A DNA stretch of 64,000 nucleotides from contig NZ_SMSK01000023.1 in assembly GCF_004354985.1 (NCBI RefSeq), forward strand, positions 19,560 to 83,559. The letters run 5' to 3'. The DNA is from Segetibacter sp. 3557_3 (GTDB lineage Bacteria; Bacteroidota; Bacteroidia; Chitinophagales; Chitinophagaceae). The notes under the pieces are model-generated. The model saw only the letters and a program-made list of their open reading frames with translations. It did no database searches and had not been told where the DNA came from. How positions within the stretch are numbered: position 1 is the stretch's first letter; the number at the start of each line of letters is the position of its first letter. Of the stretch, positions 1 through 9,196 are shown piece by piece. Position numbers and translations under genes: made by a program.

Positions 1-2445
1 GAATTAATTATCAGAACGCTGGGAAGGCTTACTACCGAAAAGGATTTCAACAACCTGATTGTGCGACAGGATTCCGCAGGAATCGTTCGCCTTATGGATG
101 TAGCTAAAGTTGAACTTGGACCTGAAAACGAGGAGTCAAGCTGGAGATACAATGGGGTTAATGCCGTTGGTATGGCCATCATCCCTCAGCCCGGTGCCAA
201 CTACATCAACATCTCAAACGAATTTAACAAGCGGCTTGAATCCATAAAGGCAGCTGAAAAGTCGGACATTGAGATGAACGTTTTGGTGGACACAACCCGG
301 AACGTAAGGAAGTCGTTGCACGAGGTACAGGAAACACTCCTGATTTCACTGGGGCTGGTGATCCTGGTAATCTTTTTCTTTTTCCGGAACTGGCTCATCG
401 CTATCAGGCCCCTGATCGACATTCCCATCTCATTGGTATCCTGCTTTTTTATCATGTACATCGCCGGCTTCTCCATTAATGTACTTACCCTGCTCGCGAT
501 TGTGCTGGCGACAGGGCTCGTTGTGGATGATGGTATAGTTGTGACCGAAAATATATTTAGAAAGCTGGAAGAAGGAATGTCGGTAAGAAAAGCCGCCCTG
601 GTAGGTAGTCGCGAAATATTCTTTGCGGTAATCTCCACGTCTATCACGCTGGCCGTTGTTTTCCTGCCGGTGATTTTCCTGCAAGGGTTTGTTGGCCGGC
701 TGTTCCGGGAATTTGGTGTGGTGGTTGCCGGTGCGGTGCTGGTTTCTGCCCTCGTTTCGCTAACATTAACCCCCGTGCTAAACGTGGTCATGACAAAAAA
801 GAACTCGGGTCATGGAAAGTTTTACGAGCGAACCGAGCCTTTTTTCCAGAGAATGGAAAACGGTTATAAAAATATGTTGACGCGTTTTTTACGTGTTCGT
901 TGGATAGCATGGGTGTTGGTTATTGTTTGCGGAGGCCTCATTTACCTGATCGGTTCCAATATTCAAAACGAGATTGCGCCACTTGAAGACAAAAGCAACA
1001 TCCGCCTGAACATTACCGGACCGGAAGGTGCCAGCTATGATTACATGACCAAAGTAGGAGGGGAGCTGGTTAACTTCCTTTACGACTCTATTCCCGAGCG
1101 GGACTACGTTTTTGGTGCTATTCCGGGGTTTGGTGGGGGCGGTTCTAATTCAGGAAGCTTGAGGCTTGCCCTGATTGATCCGGCTGATCGAAAGCGAAGT
1201 CAATCCGAAATTGCGAAAGATCTTCAGAAGAAACTTGTTCGCTTCAATAACGCCCGGATGTTCCCTATCGAGGAACAAACCATTTCTGTTGGCGGTGGAC
1301 GGGGCTCGCTACCGGTTCAGTTCATCATTCAGAACCTGAATTTCGAAAAAATAAAGGAGGTTATTCCTACTTTCCTGGAAGAAGCCAGAAAAGATAAAAC
1401 CTTCTCTAACGTCGACGTCAACCTGAAGTTTAATAAGCCCGAACTACAATTGGAAATTGACCGCATTAAAGCCAAAGACCTTGGCCTATCGATTAGTGAT
1501 ATCGGTGGTGCGGTGCAGAGCGCTTTTAGTGGACGCAGGGCTGGTTACTTCACCATGAACGGCCGGCAATACGAAGTGATCTCGCAGGTAGAAAGAAGAG
1601 ATCGTAATGAACCACTCGACATCAGCAATATCTATGTGCGTAATGCCAATGGTGAAAACATTTCGCTGAGTTCAGTTGTGAGTATGATCGAGACCAGTAA
1701 CCCACCGACCTTGTTCCACTTCAATCGTTTTAAATCTGCAACGATGCAGGCTTCGCTTGCCGAAGGCAAAACCATCGGCGACGGGGTTAAAGCCATGCAG
1801 GCGATAGCCGCCAGGCTGCTTGATGAGAGCTTCCAAACCTCGCTTAGCGGTCCATCGAGGGACTATGCGGAAAGTTCTTCAAATACGGCGTTTGCTTTTG
1901 GACTTGCACTTGTGTTGATCTACCTGGTACTTGCGGCACAATTTGAAAGTTTCACCGATCCGTTTATCATCATGGTTACCGTACCGCTGGCATTGGCGGG
2001 TGCCTTGCTTAGCCTCTGGCTGTTTGGTCAAACCCTGAACATTTTCTCCCAGATCGGTATGATCATGTTAATTGGGCTGGTAACTAAAAACGGGATATTG
2101 ATCGTAGAATTTGCCAACCAAAAGAGGGAGGCCGGCATACCAAAAGTTCAGGCTGTGCTGGAAGCATCAGCTCAGCGTTTGCGTCCTATATTAATGACCA
2201 GTCTGGCTACAGCGCTTGGTGCGTTACCGATCGCACTAAGTCTTGGTGCCGCTTCTACCAGCCGTATCCCACTGGGAATTGTAGTTGTAGGTGGCATTTT
2301 GTTTTCGCTCTTGCTTACTTTGCTCGTAATTCCTGCGATCTATACATTTATGTCGGGTAAGCATAAGAAAGACACCAACAAGGAATATGATGAAGTGCAT
2401 CGTCAGGAGAAATTAGAGGAAGAAAAATTATTAGAAACTGTTTAA
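1..2445 (+). CDS. RND (AcrB/HAE1-type) efflux transporter, 5' truncated by window edge
   Basis: Inner-membrane proton-driven pump of the resistance-nodulation-division family, which exports drugs or other small molecules through a periplasmic adaptor and an outer-membrane channel. The reading frame is open from base 1, so the start lies outside the window. About 814 residues are visible against roughly 1040 for the family, so about a fifth is missing. The paired proton-relay aspartates (GLVVDDG, codons at 526-531) lie in the fourth membrane segment, and the partner lysine is in LVTKNGI (codon at 2086). Large periplasmic loops separate two membrane blocks, as in AcrB. The charged tail after the last membrane segment is cytoplasmic. 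The next gene, 33 bp downstream on the same strand, encodes a TolC-like channel, so the two probably form an operon with an adaptor gene upstream of the window. Substrate cannot be told. Confidence 0.95.
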   Translation, partial: ELIIRTLGRLTTEKDFNNLIVRQDSAGIVRLMDVAKVELGPENEESSWRYNGVNAVGMAIIPQPGANYINISNEFNKRLESIKAAEKSDIEMNVLVDTTRNVRKSLHEVQETLLISLGLVILVIFFFFRNWLIAIRPLIDIPISLVSCFFIMYIAGFSINVLTLLAIVLATGLVVDDGIVVTENIFRKLEEGMSVRKAALVGSREIFFAVISTSITLAVVFLPVIFLQGFVGRLFREFGVVVAGAVLVSALVSLTLTPVLNVVMTKKNSGHGKFYERTEPFFQRMENGYKNMLTRFLRVRWIAWVLVIVCGGLIYLIGSNIQNEIAPLEDKSNIRLNITGPEGASYDYMTKVGGELVNFLYDSIPERDYVFGAIPGFGGGGSNSGSLRLALIDPADRKRSQSEIAKDLQKKLVRFNNARMFPIEEQTISVGGGRGSLPVQFIIQNLNFEKIKEVIPTFLEEARKDKTFSNVDVNLKFNKPELQLEIDRIKAKDLGLSISDIGGAVQSAFSGRRAGYFTMNGRQYEVISQVERRDRNEPLDISNIYVRNANGENISLSSVVSMIETSNPPTLFHFNRFKSATMQASLAEGKTIGDGVKAMQAIAARLLDESFQTSLSGPSRDYAESSSNTAFAFGLALVLIYLVLAAQFESFTDPFIIMVTVPLALAGALLSLWLFGQTLNIFSQIGMIMLIGLVTKNGILIVEFANQKREAGIPKVQAVLEASAQRLRPILMTSLATALGALPIALSLGAASTSRIPLGIVVVGGILFSLLLTLLVIPAIYTFMSGKHKKDTNKEYDEVHRQEKLEEEKLLETV

Positions 2446-2478
2446 CTGGACGAAGACTCCCGGAATAAAATAAATTAG

Positions 2479-3774
2479 ATGAAGCGATTTGTATTAGCGG
2501 CCCTCTTGTTGTCTGGATTCTCAAGGGCCGAAGCGCAGGTACTGACACTTGAACAAGCCATCAATATTGCACTGGAGCGTAGCCTCGATATCAGGATTGC
2601 AAGGAACACATTGGAAGGAACAATCATCAGCAACCACATCAGTGTTGCCGGTGGACTGCCCGAAGTCACCGGCTCACTAAACAATAACCAATCGCTTACC
2701 AATCTCCGGCAGGAACTGAGCAATGGTACCGTTACCAAACGGCGTGGAAACCAAAACAATTCACTAAATGGAAGCATCTCGGGAACCTATGTCCTCTTCA
2801 ACGGCTTCCGGGTAATAGCCGCCCGGGGCAGACTCGAAGCGCTCGAAAAGCAAAGCGAGCACCTGGTTAATGTAGAGGTACAAACGGTAATGGCCAATGT
2901 GATGGCCAAGTACTACGAAATCGTTCGCCAGCAAGGCTATTTACAAACGCTCCGGCAGTCTATAGATGTTACCCTTCAGCGGTTAAACCTCGTGCAGGCA
3001 AGGCAAAGTGTTGGCCTTGCAAATAATGCAGATACTTACCAGGCACAACTTGATCTTAACGCGACCCGGCAGGACTTTAGCTCGCAGGAACTGGTATTAA
3101 ACCAATCAAAAAGCGACCTGTTAACCCTGCTTACCTTAAGGCCGGACAGTGCTATTGAGATCAGGGATACAATTATCATCGACACGGCAATGAACCTTGC
3201 AAACGTCACGGCCAAACTTCCCCTGAACCCGGAATTGTTGTCGGCGGATGAGCAGGTGCGGGTATTTGAATTTTTGGCTCGCGAAGTAAATGCACTACGG
3301 TACCCATCGGTTGCACTGAACGGGGGATACAATGTTTCACAGAGCAGGAGTACTGCGGGCTTCACCCTGCTGAACCAAAATACGGGACCATTTCTCGGGC
3401 TAAATCTCCAGGTACCCATATTCAACGGGGGCTTTAATAAGCGACAGCTTCGTGTAGCAGAGATCGACACTAAAAATGCCCGGATAACGCGCGAGTCGTT
3501 GTACAACAATCTCCAGGGAATGGTTGTACGGGCATGGCAGGCATATCAAAATAACCTTAGCCGGCTTCAACAGGAGAAAGCCAATAATAAAACCGCTGCG
3601 GATCTTTTAAGCCTCGTGCAAAAAAGATTTGAGTTGGGTGTTGGTACTGTTGTGGATGTACGCGAAGCACAGCGGACTTTTGTGGAGGCTGGGTTTAGAC
3701 TTGTAGAGCTTTCGTATAATGCCAAGCTCGCTGAAATTGAATTGAAGCGCTATGCAGGTGAGCTGGTGTTTTAA
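2479..3774 (+). CDS. TolC family outer membrane efflux protein
   Basis: Outer-membrane channel partner of the preceding RND pump. The 431-residue protein begins with a Sec signal peptide (MKRFVLAALLLSGFSRAEAQ) and then shows two tandem outer-membrane-efflux-protein repeats: long helices rich in Q, N, A and L, with a typical N-terminal TLEQAINIALERSLDI helix and a C-terminal VDVREAQRTFVEAG helix. Length is close to other Bacteroidota TolC homologues. The ATG at 2479 follows the pump stop codon by 33 bp, with no promoter or terminator evident between them, so co-transcription is likely. The protein would trimerise to form a beta-barrel plus periplasmic alpha-tunnel; this is family knowledge rather than something visible here. 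Confidence 0.93.
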   Translation: MKRFVLAALLLSGFSRAEAQVLTLEQAINIALERSLDIRIARNTLEGTIISNHISVAGGLPEVTGSLNNNQSLTNLRQELSNGTVTKRRGNQNNSLNGSISGTYVLFNGFRVIAARGRLEALEKQSEHLVNVEVQTVMANVMAKYYEIVRQQGYLQTLRQSIDVTLQRLNLVQARQSVGLANNADTYQAQLDLNATRQDFSSQELVLNQSKSDLLTLLTLRPDSAIEIRDTIIIDTAMNLANVTAKLPLNPELLSADEQVRVFEFLAREVNALRYPSVALNGGYNVSQSRSTAGFTLLNQNTGPFLGLNLQVPIFNGGFNKRQLRVAEIDTKNARITRESLYNNLQGMVVRAWQAYQNNLSRLQQEKANNKTAADLLSLVQKRFELGVGTVVDVREAQRTFVEAGFRLVELSYNAKLAEIELKRYAGELVF

Positions 3775-3925
3775 CTAACAACCACGACGGGCTTAGCGCT
3801 TTACTGCTACCAAGCTTTCTACGTGTGTGTGCGTTGAGCAAACTTACCAGGTCAAACTTAAGGGTACTATTGCATCGTCGTTTTTCTATTGCCTTGTAAC
3901 CCTAAGTTGCCGAGTAGAACTATTA

Positions 3926-3994
3926 CGGTACAAGAGTGCGACGTCCGCCCGGCTGAAGTCATTCGGACGGGCAACGATGCAGCACAAAGTACCT
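3926..3994 (+). repeat. Dispersed intergenic element, copy A (partial)
   Basis: Begins with CGGTACAAGAGTGCGAC and contains an imperfect hairpin: GCCCG at 3947 pairs with CGGGC ending near 3972, continued after one mismatch by CTGAA/TTCGG around a GTCA loop. It is followed by AACGATG. The same left end and hairpin recur between genes at about 11404, 17328, 39821, 54376, 60290 and 60478. The right-hand end seen in other copies is not clear here. Confidence 0.6.
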
Positions 3995-4390
3995 AATGCC
4001 TGGTACAAAAAACTACTTATTCATCCGACTGTAGTCGTAAATGATTGCCCCTGGTTTTCGCTGGTCAACCTTTCGCCGCCATAACTGAGTGCCAGTACCT
4101 GTCTCTGCCGTCACGGCCATCTCTAATCAATTTACTTCACTAACCTTCTTGCTACTGCCAAACTTGTTCTCAGCTTTTGGCTAATCAACTTTCTTCCGTA
4201 CTGCTTAAAACCCCGAACCGGTTACAAATGATCATAGCTCCAATCGGGTTAACGAATACCCCGATAGAATAACCCGGCAATTAATGAAATAGGGGCTCGT
4301 TTCTACTCTGTACAGATTTTATACTGAAGTTTAGAATCTACTATCCTGGTTTAGCCACTCCTATCCAACTATCCGAAAAACCTTTTTTTT

Positions 4391-4420
4391 GCATACGCTG
4401 TACGTTTGTACAGCGTGTGT
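4391..4420. other. Isolated 13-bp hairpin with GTTT loop
   Basis: Arms ACGCTGTAC (4395-4403) and GTACAGCGT (4408-4416) pair perfectly around a GTTT tetraloop. Allowing wobbles, the stem extends to 13 bp (4391-4403 with 4408-4420). A run of eight T precedes it on the + strand, and no T run follows on either strand, so it does not look like a normal terminator. It could be an operator, an RNA element or a remnant of a mobile element. The structure is seen directly; the role is unknown. Confidence 0.5.
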
Positions 4421-4751
4421 AGAAAAACAATTCTACTGAATTTCAAAGCATTAAACTTTGAACCGTTTGGTTTTCTCAACGAGTTACCTGCTGATCACAT
4501 CATTGTCAATTTTAGGGTTCCGGTCAAAAGATGCACCCTTGCTGTTTTAGATTTTTGTTTCCATACTAACTGTTATTGCTTATTTACCCCATCAAACTTC
4601 AGCATGGATTAGCGTGAATAACCTTAACGGGCAGAACCGTATACACGCTTTACCCCCGGCCTTCACGTTTCTTCCGCAACGATTTAGTATTATACGTAAT
4701 GCACTAATGTATACCTGATGTGTTACCCCTACATTTGGCTAAACTTTAGTC

Positions 4752-5906
4752 GTGAATTACAACCTCACCAGCAAACTCCCCGATGTAGGCACAACGATAT
4801 TTACTGTTATGAGTCAACTTGCTTTGCAAAATGATGCAGTTAATCTTGGGCAAGGCTTTCCTGACTTCATGATGAGCGAGGAACTGGTGGAACTTGTTGA
4901 CGAGGCGATGAAGCGTGGCGATAACCAATATGTGCACATGAATGGCCTGCCGTTGCTGCGCGAACGGATTGCAGAAAAGGTAGCCCGGCTTTATGCAACA
5001 ACCATAAACCCGGATACGGACATAACCATTACACCTGGAGGAACGTATGCCATTTACACTGCGCTTACCACGATTCTGCAGCCGGGCGACGAAGTCATCA
5101 TTTTTGAGCCTGCCTATGATAGTTATATCCCTAATGTAGTGATTAACGGGGCCACCCCGGTGCTGGTACCGCTGAGTTTTCCAGACTACTCCATTCCCTG
5201 GCAGGAGGTGCGCAAACGAATAAATAGCCGCACAAGGATGATCATGTTAAATACCCCGCACAACCCAACGGGTAGTGTATTGAGTGCAACTGACATCGAG
5301 GAGCTGAGATCTATTGTAACAGGTACGAATATTCTCATCCTGAGTGATGAGGTTTATGAACACCTGATCTTCGATGGGCTTGATCACCAAAGTATTCTTC
5401 GGTTCCCCGATTTACTTGAAAGAAGTTTTGTATGCTTTTCATTTGGTAAAACATACCACTGCACAGGCTGGAAATTAGGATACTGTATATCAGCCCCCGA
5501 CTTAATGAAAGACTTCAGGAAAGTGCACCAGTTTAATTGTTTTAGCTGTCATACCCCGTCGCAGGTTGGGATTGCTAATTACCTTTCGAACGAAACTGCC
5601 TACCTGGCACTTGGCGCGATTATGCAAAAAAAGCGTGATTATTTTGGAGAATTGATGAAGGCAACTCCGTTCAAGCCGCTTCCCAGTTATGGTAGCTATT
5701 TTCAGTGTTACAGCTATGCTGGTCTTACGAATGAAAACGACCGGGAACTGGCGATCAGGATTACAAAGGAGTATAAGGTAGCGAGCATTCCCGTATCCGT
5801 GTTTTACCAAAACGGAAACGACAATAATGTGCTCAGGTTTTGCTTTGCAAAGAAAGAACAAACCCTCTCGGATGCCGTTGAACGGCTTTCCCGCATACGC
5901 TTTTAG
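4752..5906 (+). CDS. ybdL: PLP-dependent aminotransferase, YbdL-like (methionine aminotransferase type)
   Basis: Fold-type I class I/II aminotransferase of 384 residues. It closely resembles E. coli YbdL as I recall it: the N-terminal SKLPDVGTTIFTVMSQLA, the NLGQGFPDF motif, the PLP-phosphate/lysine region FSFGKTYHCTGWKLGY (Schiff-base lysine in SFGKT) and the C-terminal LRFCFAKKEQTL. YbdL prefers methionine and aromatic amino acids as donors, so a role in methionine salvage or 2-oxo acid transamination is likely. The start is taken as GTG at 4752 because that gives the N-terminus expected for the family; no ATG lies closer upstream. It stands alone: about 1 kb of non-coding DNA lies before it and a strong terminator about 190 bp after it. 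Confidence 0.88.
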   Translation: MNYNLTSKLPDVGTTIFTVMSQLALQNDAVNLGQGFPDFMMSEELVELVDEAMKRGDNQYVHMNGLPLLRERIAEKVARLYATTINPDTDITITPGGTYAIYTALTTILQPGDEVIIFEPAYDSYIPNVVINGATPVLVPLSFPDYSIPWQEVRKRINSRTRMIMLNTPHNPTGSVLSATDIEELRSIVTGTNILILSDEVYEHLIFDGLDHQSILRFPDLLERSFVCFSFGKTYHCTGWKLGYCISAPDLMKDFRKVHQFNCFSCHTPSQVGIANYLSNETAYLALGAIMQKKRDYFGELMKATPFKPLPSYGSYFQCYSYAGLTNENDRELAIRITKEYKVASIPVSVFYQNGNDNNVLRFCFAKKEQTLSDAVERLSRIRF

Positions 5907-6526
5907 GATCCCGGCGCACTTTCCTATGCTTTACAAAAGTTACTCGCATCTGATGGATGAAGAGGAGTCCCCCGGATGGTCCCAAGGGATATGGATCTTA
6001 AAGTTCGACCTGGTCGATAAAGGTTTAGAATACAAAAGGGGGTAGAAGCTTCAAATATACCCTGCTGACTGGCGCAAATAAATTAAAGTCCCCTTAACCC
6101 GGCTTAAGCTTTTTTAAGCCGGGTTTTATATGCTGCGTTTATTTTATTACACAGCACACGCTCCCGCTCATCCGCACTCTTCTACCGCTTATCCGAAAAC
6201 CGGCTGTTCCACTTTTATCTCCATTTTGGTCGAAACCCCCACTAGCAAAGAGTTTCATAGCTTGCCTATTATTGAACACCGCCAGCTACTAAAAAAAATA
6301 TGGTACTTTGTATTGCATAGTATTGAAAAGTTGTGCATCTTTGTTATGTCATTATGAAACACTCATTAAGCCAAACAATAGTTCAGATGAAAAATCCAGC
6401 AGGTGTACAGTTCACCAACGGGCCATTTGGTTTGCTGGTTGTTCAACACCAAACGATTACTCAAAAATTTATTCACGGTTCACCTCTTTGCCAGATCAAT
6501 GAGTAGCCATTTAAAAATCCCCTAAG
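5907..6526. other. Intergenic region upstream of the PadR/PspC pair
   Basis: About 620 bp. It contains a clear hairpin terminator at 6096-6127 and otherwise only short frames without protein-like composition. A GCATCTTTG sequence near 6338, close to the -7 consensus TAnnTTTG but with CA for TA, may belong to the promoter of the PadR gene; this is weak. Confidence 0.5.
6096..6127 (+). terminator. Rho-independent terminator after the aminotransferase
   Basis: Perfect 12-bp stem: AACCCGGCTTAA (6096-6107) pairs with TTAAGCCGGGTT (6114-6125) around a six-base loop, followed by TTATAT. Orientation and position fit termination of the aminotransferase transcript. Confidence 0.85.
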
Positions 6527-6892
6527 ATGAATATTGATAATACACAAAGTCAAATGCGGAAAGGGGTACTAGAGTTTTGCATCTTATCCGTAATTCGCCA
6601 GGGGGAAGCTTACCCCAGTGACATTGTGGAAAAAATGAAAGCTGCCAACCTTAATATACTGGAAGGCACTCTTTACCCACTGCTGACCCGTCTTAAAAAC
6701 GCCGACCTGTTAACCTACCGCTGGGTAGAAAGCAACAGCGGCCCGCCACGCAAGTACTTTAGCATGACTGACAAAGGACTTGCCTTTTATCAGGAGCTTG
6801 AAGCAACATGGAACGAGCTTGCCAATGCCGTAAATGCTCTCACGGCGCGATCGGGAGCCGAAGACGAACTCACACCAACTTTAACCAACTAA
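6527..6892 (+). CDS. PadR family transcriptional regulator
   Basis: Small 121-residue winged-helix repressor. The conserved N-terminal QMRKGVLEFCILSVI segment, the LEGTLYPLLTRLKNADLL recognition-helix region and the GPPRKYFSMTDKGLAF wing are all visible and give the usual PadR N-terminal domain with a short C-terminal dimerisation helix. The ATG at 6527 is the only sensible start. It lies 10 bp before the gene for a PspC-domain membrane protein, an arrangement common in Bacteroidota in which the regulator is thought to control the pair. DNA target and inducer are unknown. Confidence 0.9.
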   Translation: MNIDNTQSQMRKGVLEFCILSVIRQGEAYPSDIVEKMKAANLNILEGTLYPLLTRLKNADLLTYRWVESNSGPPRKYFSMTDKGLAFYQELEATWNELANAVNALTARSGAEDELTPTLTN

Positions 6893-6902
6893 AGCGCTGA
6901 AA

Positions 6903-9089
6903 ATGAAAAAAGTAATCAATATAAACTTCCAGGGCAGGATCATCCCCATAGAGGAGTCTGCCTACGACATGCTTAAACAATACGTGGAAAGCCTGCGTAT
7001 ATTTTTCGCAACGGAAGAAGGAAAAGATGAGATCATAAACGATATCGAAAGCCGGATAGCTGAACTTTTCAGCGAGATCCTCAAAAAGGGAAGTACCTGC
7101 ATTACTGAAGCTGATGTAACAACCATCATCAATAGCATGGGTCGTCCGGAGGATTTTGATGACGATGAAACAAAGGTTCAGGCTCAACTCGGCGGAAATG
7201 CGCAGCAGGGGTCGTATGCTTCAGATAACCGGACTGCTGAACCACGTGGAAGGTTATACCGCAATCTTAATGATCGTTTACTGGGCGGTGTTTGTTCAGG
7301 CGCAGCAACCTACCTGCGGGTTGATCCTACCATCGTTAGGATACTGTTCGCTATTATCACCCTGGGTGGTTTCGGACTTGGCTTTGTACTGTATATTGTT
7401 TTGTGGATCGTGCTTCCGGCAAAAGGCCTCGAAGCAAATCTGAAAAAACGGCTATATCGTAATCCCGACGACCGGGTTATCGGGGGTGTTGCCGGCGGCC
7501 TGGCCTCTTACTTTAATATACAAGTCTGGGTTCCAAGAATAATATTCGCATTGCCCCTGATTTTTGGCGTAATTACTTCTGTTTTTCAGAATGCTTTTTT
7601 CGACTATAACCCGTTTCCTGCAGTAATCTTCGGATCATTTGGTAGTAGCCTGCTGGTAATCTATATCATTCTTTGGATTGTAATTCCCGAAGCAAACAGT
7701 GCCACTGAAAAGTTGGAAATGCGCGGCGAAAAGGTGGACCTGAACAGCATTGCAAACACGGTAAAGGTGGAAATGGAAGGTTTTCGTGGGCGTGCTGAGC
7801 GTGTTGGTACCGAATTCAAACAAAAGGCAACCGCCTGGGGCGAAGAGTTTAAAACAACCGCACAGGAACGCAGCGAAGCTTTTGCATCAGAAGTCGCACC
7901 TGTTGCCCGTCGCACAGGTAACCGTCTTGGAAACGCCATTGGTATCCTGTTCAAAGCATTCTTTTTGTTCGTTGCAGGGATCGTGGTATTTGCCTTGTTG
8001 ATGGCCCTGCTTGGCCTTATGATTGGTGGCGTTAGCGTGTTCCCGCTGAAAGACTTTTTCCTGCAGGGATTTTGGCAAAACTTCCTTGCCTGGGCAACAC
8101 TGCTTTTGTTTCTTGGAGCACCTGTAATAGCATTCTTCACCTGGATCATCCGTCGCATAATCGGGGTAAAATCCAAGAACAAATACCTGGGTTATATGTT
8201 TGCCGGTCTTTGGGTAATCGGCCTGTTTTGCGGGATCATTTTAGCCGCATCCATCGCCCACGATTTTAGTACAGTTGCCCGGGAACGGCAGGAGTACACC
8301 CTCATCCAGCCTACATCCGGTAAATTGTTGGTAAGTGTTCCCGATGGTGCATCAAAAGTATATGGCAGGTGGTTTAAAATGGATGGTCTTCTTAGTATGA
8401 CGGATGACAGCATTTACCTGAATAATGTACGGGTAAGAATTGTAAAAAGCCCCGACAGCGGATACCACGCTTATGCAATTAAAAGCAGCAATGCTGGCGA
8501 CGACAGAACAGCACTCAACAATGCCCGTAGCATCTCTTACCGGGTAGATCAGCGCGATAGCGTTCTTTCTCTCGCGAGGGGTTTTGCCCTGACCCGTGGC
8601 ACCCGCTTCCGTAACCAGAGCGTAATCATGACCATCCAGGTTCCGGTAGGTAAAAGAATTAAAATTGATCGCAGCGTTAGCCGCAAGCTGAATTATTTCC
8701 ACTTCAACGATCGTCATAACGATTGGGACGATGAATGGACCGACTTCGAAAGGTGGGATGACAATGTTGAATACATTATGACCACCAATGGCCTTGAGCG
8801 GGTTGACAAGAAAGACAAAGAAGATCAACCGGCAGATGAGATGAACGAGATAGAGGAACTGAATCGCAACAAGGAAGAGATCAGGAAAAGCATCGAAGAA
8901 AAACAGCGCGAGCTCGACCGGATGAAAAAAGAACTTAACGGTACTGACTCTACGTACCGGTATAAGCCCGAAGAAACAAAACCTGTTGCTATTGACAAGG
9001 TAGAAGCGAGAATTATTCCCGCAAGCACTCCGCCTTCTCATAACGACATCATCAATCCCATGACATCATTTCTGAGCTTTATAGATTAA
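6903..9089 (+). CDS. PspC domain-containing membrane protein
   Basis: 728-residue envelope-stress-type membrane protein. After a short N-terminal region (residues about 1-105, with an FATEEGKDEIINDIESRI helix) there are two tandem PspC domains, each beginning RLYRN.xDR and carrying two hydrophobic stretches (about 115-175 and 180-265). Further membrane segments follow at about 350-460. The C-terminal half is hydrophilic, and residues about 645-685 form a charged coiled coil. In Enterobacteria PspC links membrane damage to the phage-shock response; here there is no pspA or pspF nearby, so the role in membrane stress is inferred. It is co-transcribed with the PadR gene 10 bp upstream. Confidence 0.9.
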   Translation: MKKVININFQGRIIPIEESAYDMLKQYVESLRIFFATEEGKDEIINDIESRIAELFSEILKKGSTCITEADVTTIINSMGRPEDFDDDETKVQAQLGGNAQQGSYASDNRTAEPRGRLYRNLNDRLLGGVCSGAATYLRVDPTIVRILFAIITLGGFGLGFVLYIVLWIVLPAKGLEANLKKRLYRNPDDRVIGGVAGGLASYFNIQVWVPRIIFALPLIFGVITSVFQNAFFDYNPFPAVIFGSFGSSLLVIYIILWIVIPEANSATEKLEMRGEKVDLNSIANTVKVEMEGFRGRAERVGTEFKQKATAWGEEFKTTAQERSEAFASEVAPVARRTGNRLGNAIGILFKAFFLFVAGIVVFALLMALLGLMIGGVSVFPLKDFFLQGFWQNFLAWATLLLFLGAPVIAFFTWIIRRIIGVKSKNKYLGYMFAGLWVIGLFCGIILAASIAHDFSTVARERQEYTLIQPTSGKLLVSVPDGASKVYGRWFKMDGLLSMTDDSIYLNNVRVRIVKSPDSGYHAYAIKSSNAGDDRTALNNARSISYRVDQRDSVLSLARGFALTRGTRFRNQSVIMTIQVPVGKRIKIDRSVSRKLNYFHFNDRHNDWDDEWTDFERWDDNVEYIMTTNGLERVDKKDKEDQPADEMNEIEELNRNKEEIRKSIEEKQRELDRMKKELNGTDSTYRYKPEETKPVAIDKVEARIIPASTPPSHNDIINPMTSFLSFID

Positions 9090-9196
9090 ACTTGGTTGAA
9101 GTTGGGACGAGGGCTGCGCCGCACGTATTGGGGGGAGCCCGCCCATCTCAGAATCCTTTCGTGAAAGCGGAGGGATTTTTTATTGACCTAAAATTT

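Larger units (their letters stand above)
3775..4751. other. Long non-coding intergenic region
   Basis: About 980 bp between the efflux operon and the aminotransferase. Short open frames at 3827-4084 and 4406-4612 have compositions unlike proteins and no recognisable motif, so they are not called. The region holds a copy of the dispersed intergenic element (3926-3994) and a strong isolated hairpin (4391-4420), both listed separately. The rest shows nothing I can assign. Confidence 0.6.

Noticed and set aside
201..791. Long minus-strand open frame inside the RND pump gene
   Set aside because: It is antisense to a strongly conserved gene, has no family-like sequence and is a by-product of codon bias.
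3827..4612. Short plus-strand frames in the intergenic region after the TolC gene
   Set aside because: Composition unlike proteins and no start context; the sequence carries the dispersed element instead.
8352..9041. Minus-strand frame of 229 codons inside the PspC gene
   Set aside because: Antisense to the coding sequence; aromatic-rich nonsense composition and no motif.
9150..9180. Terminator after the PspC gene
   Set aside because: AATCC/GGATT pairing is weak with a large bulge; no convincing stem.
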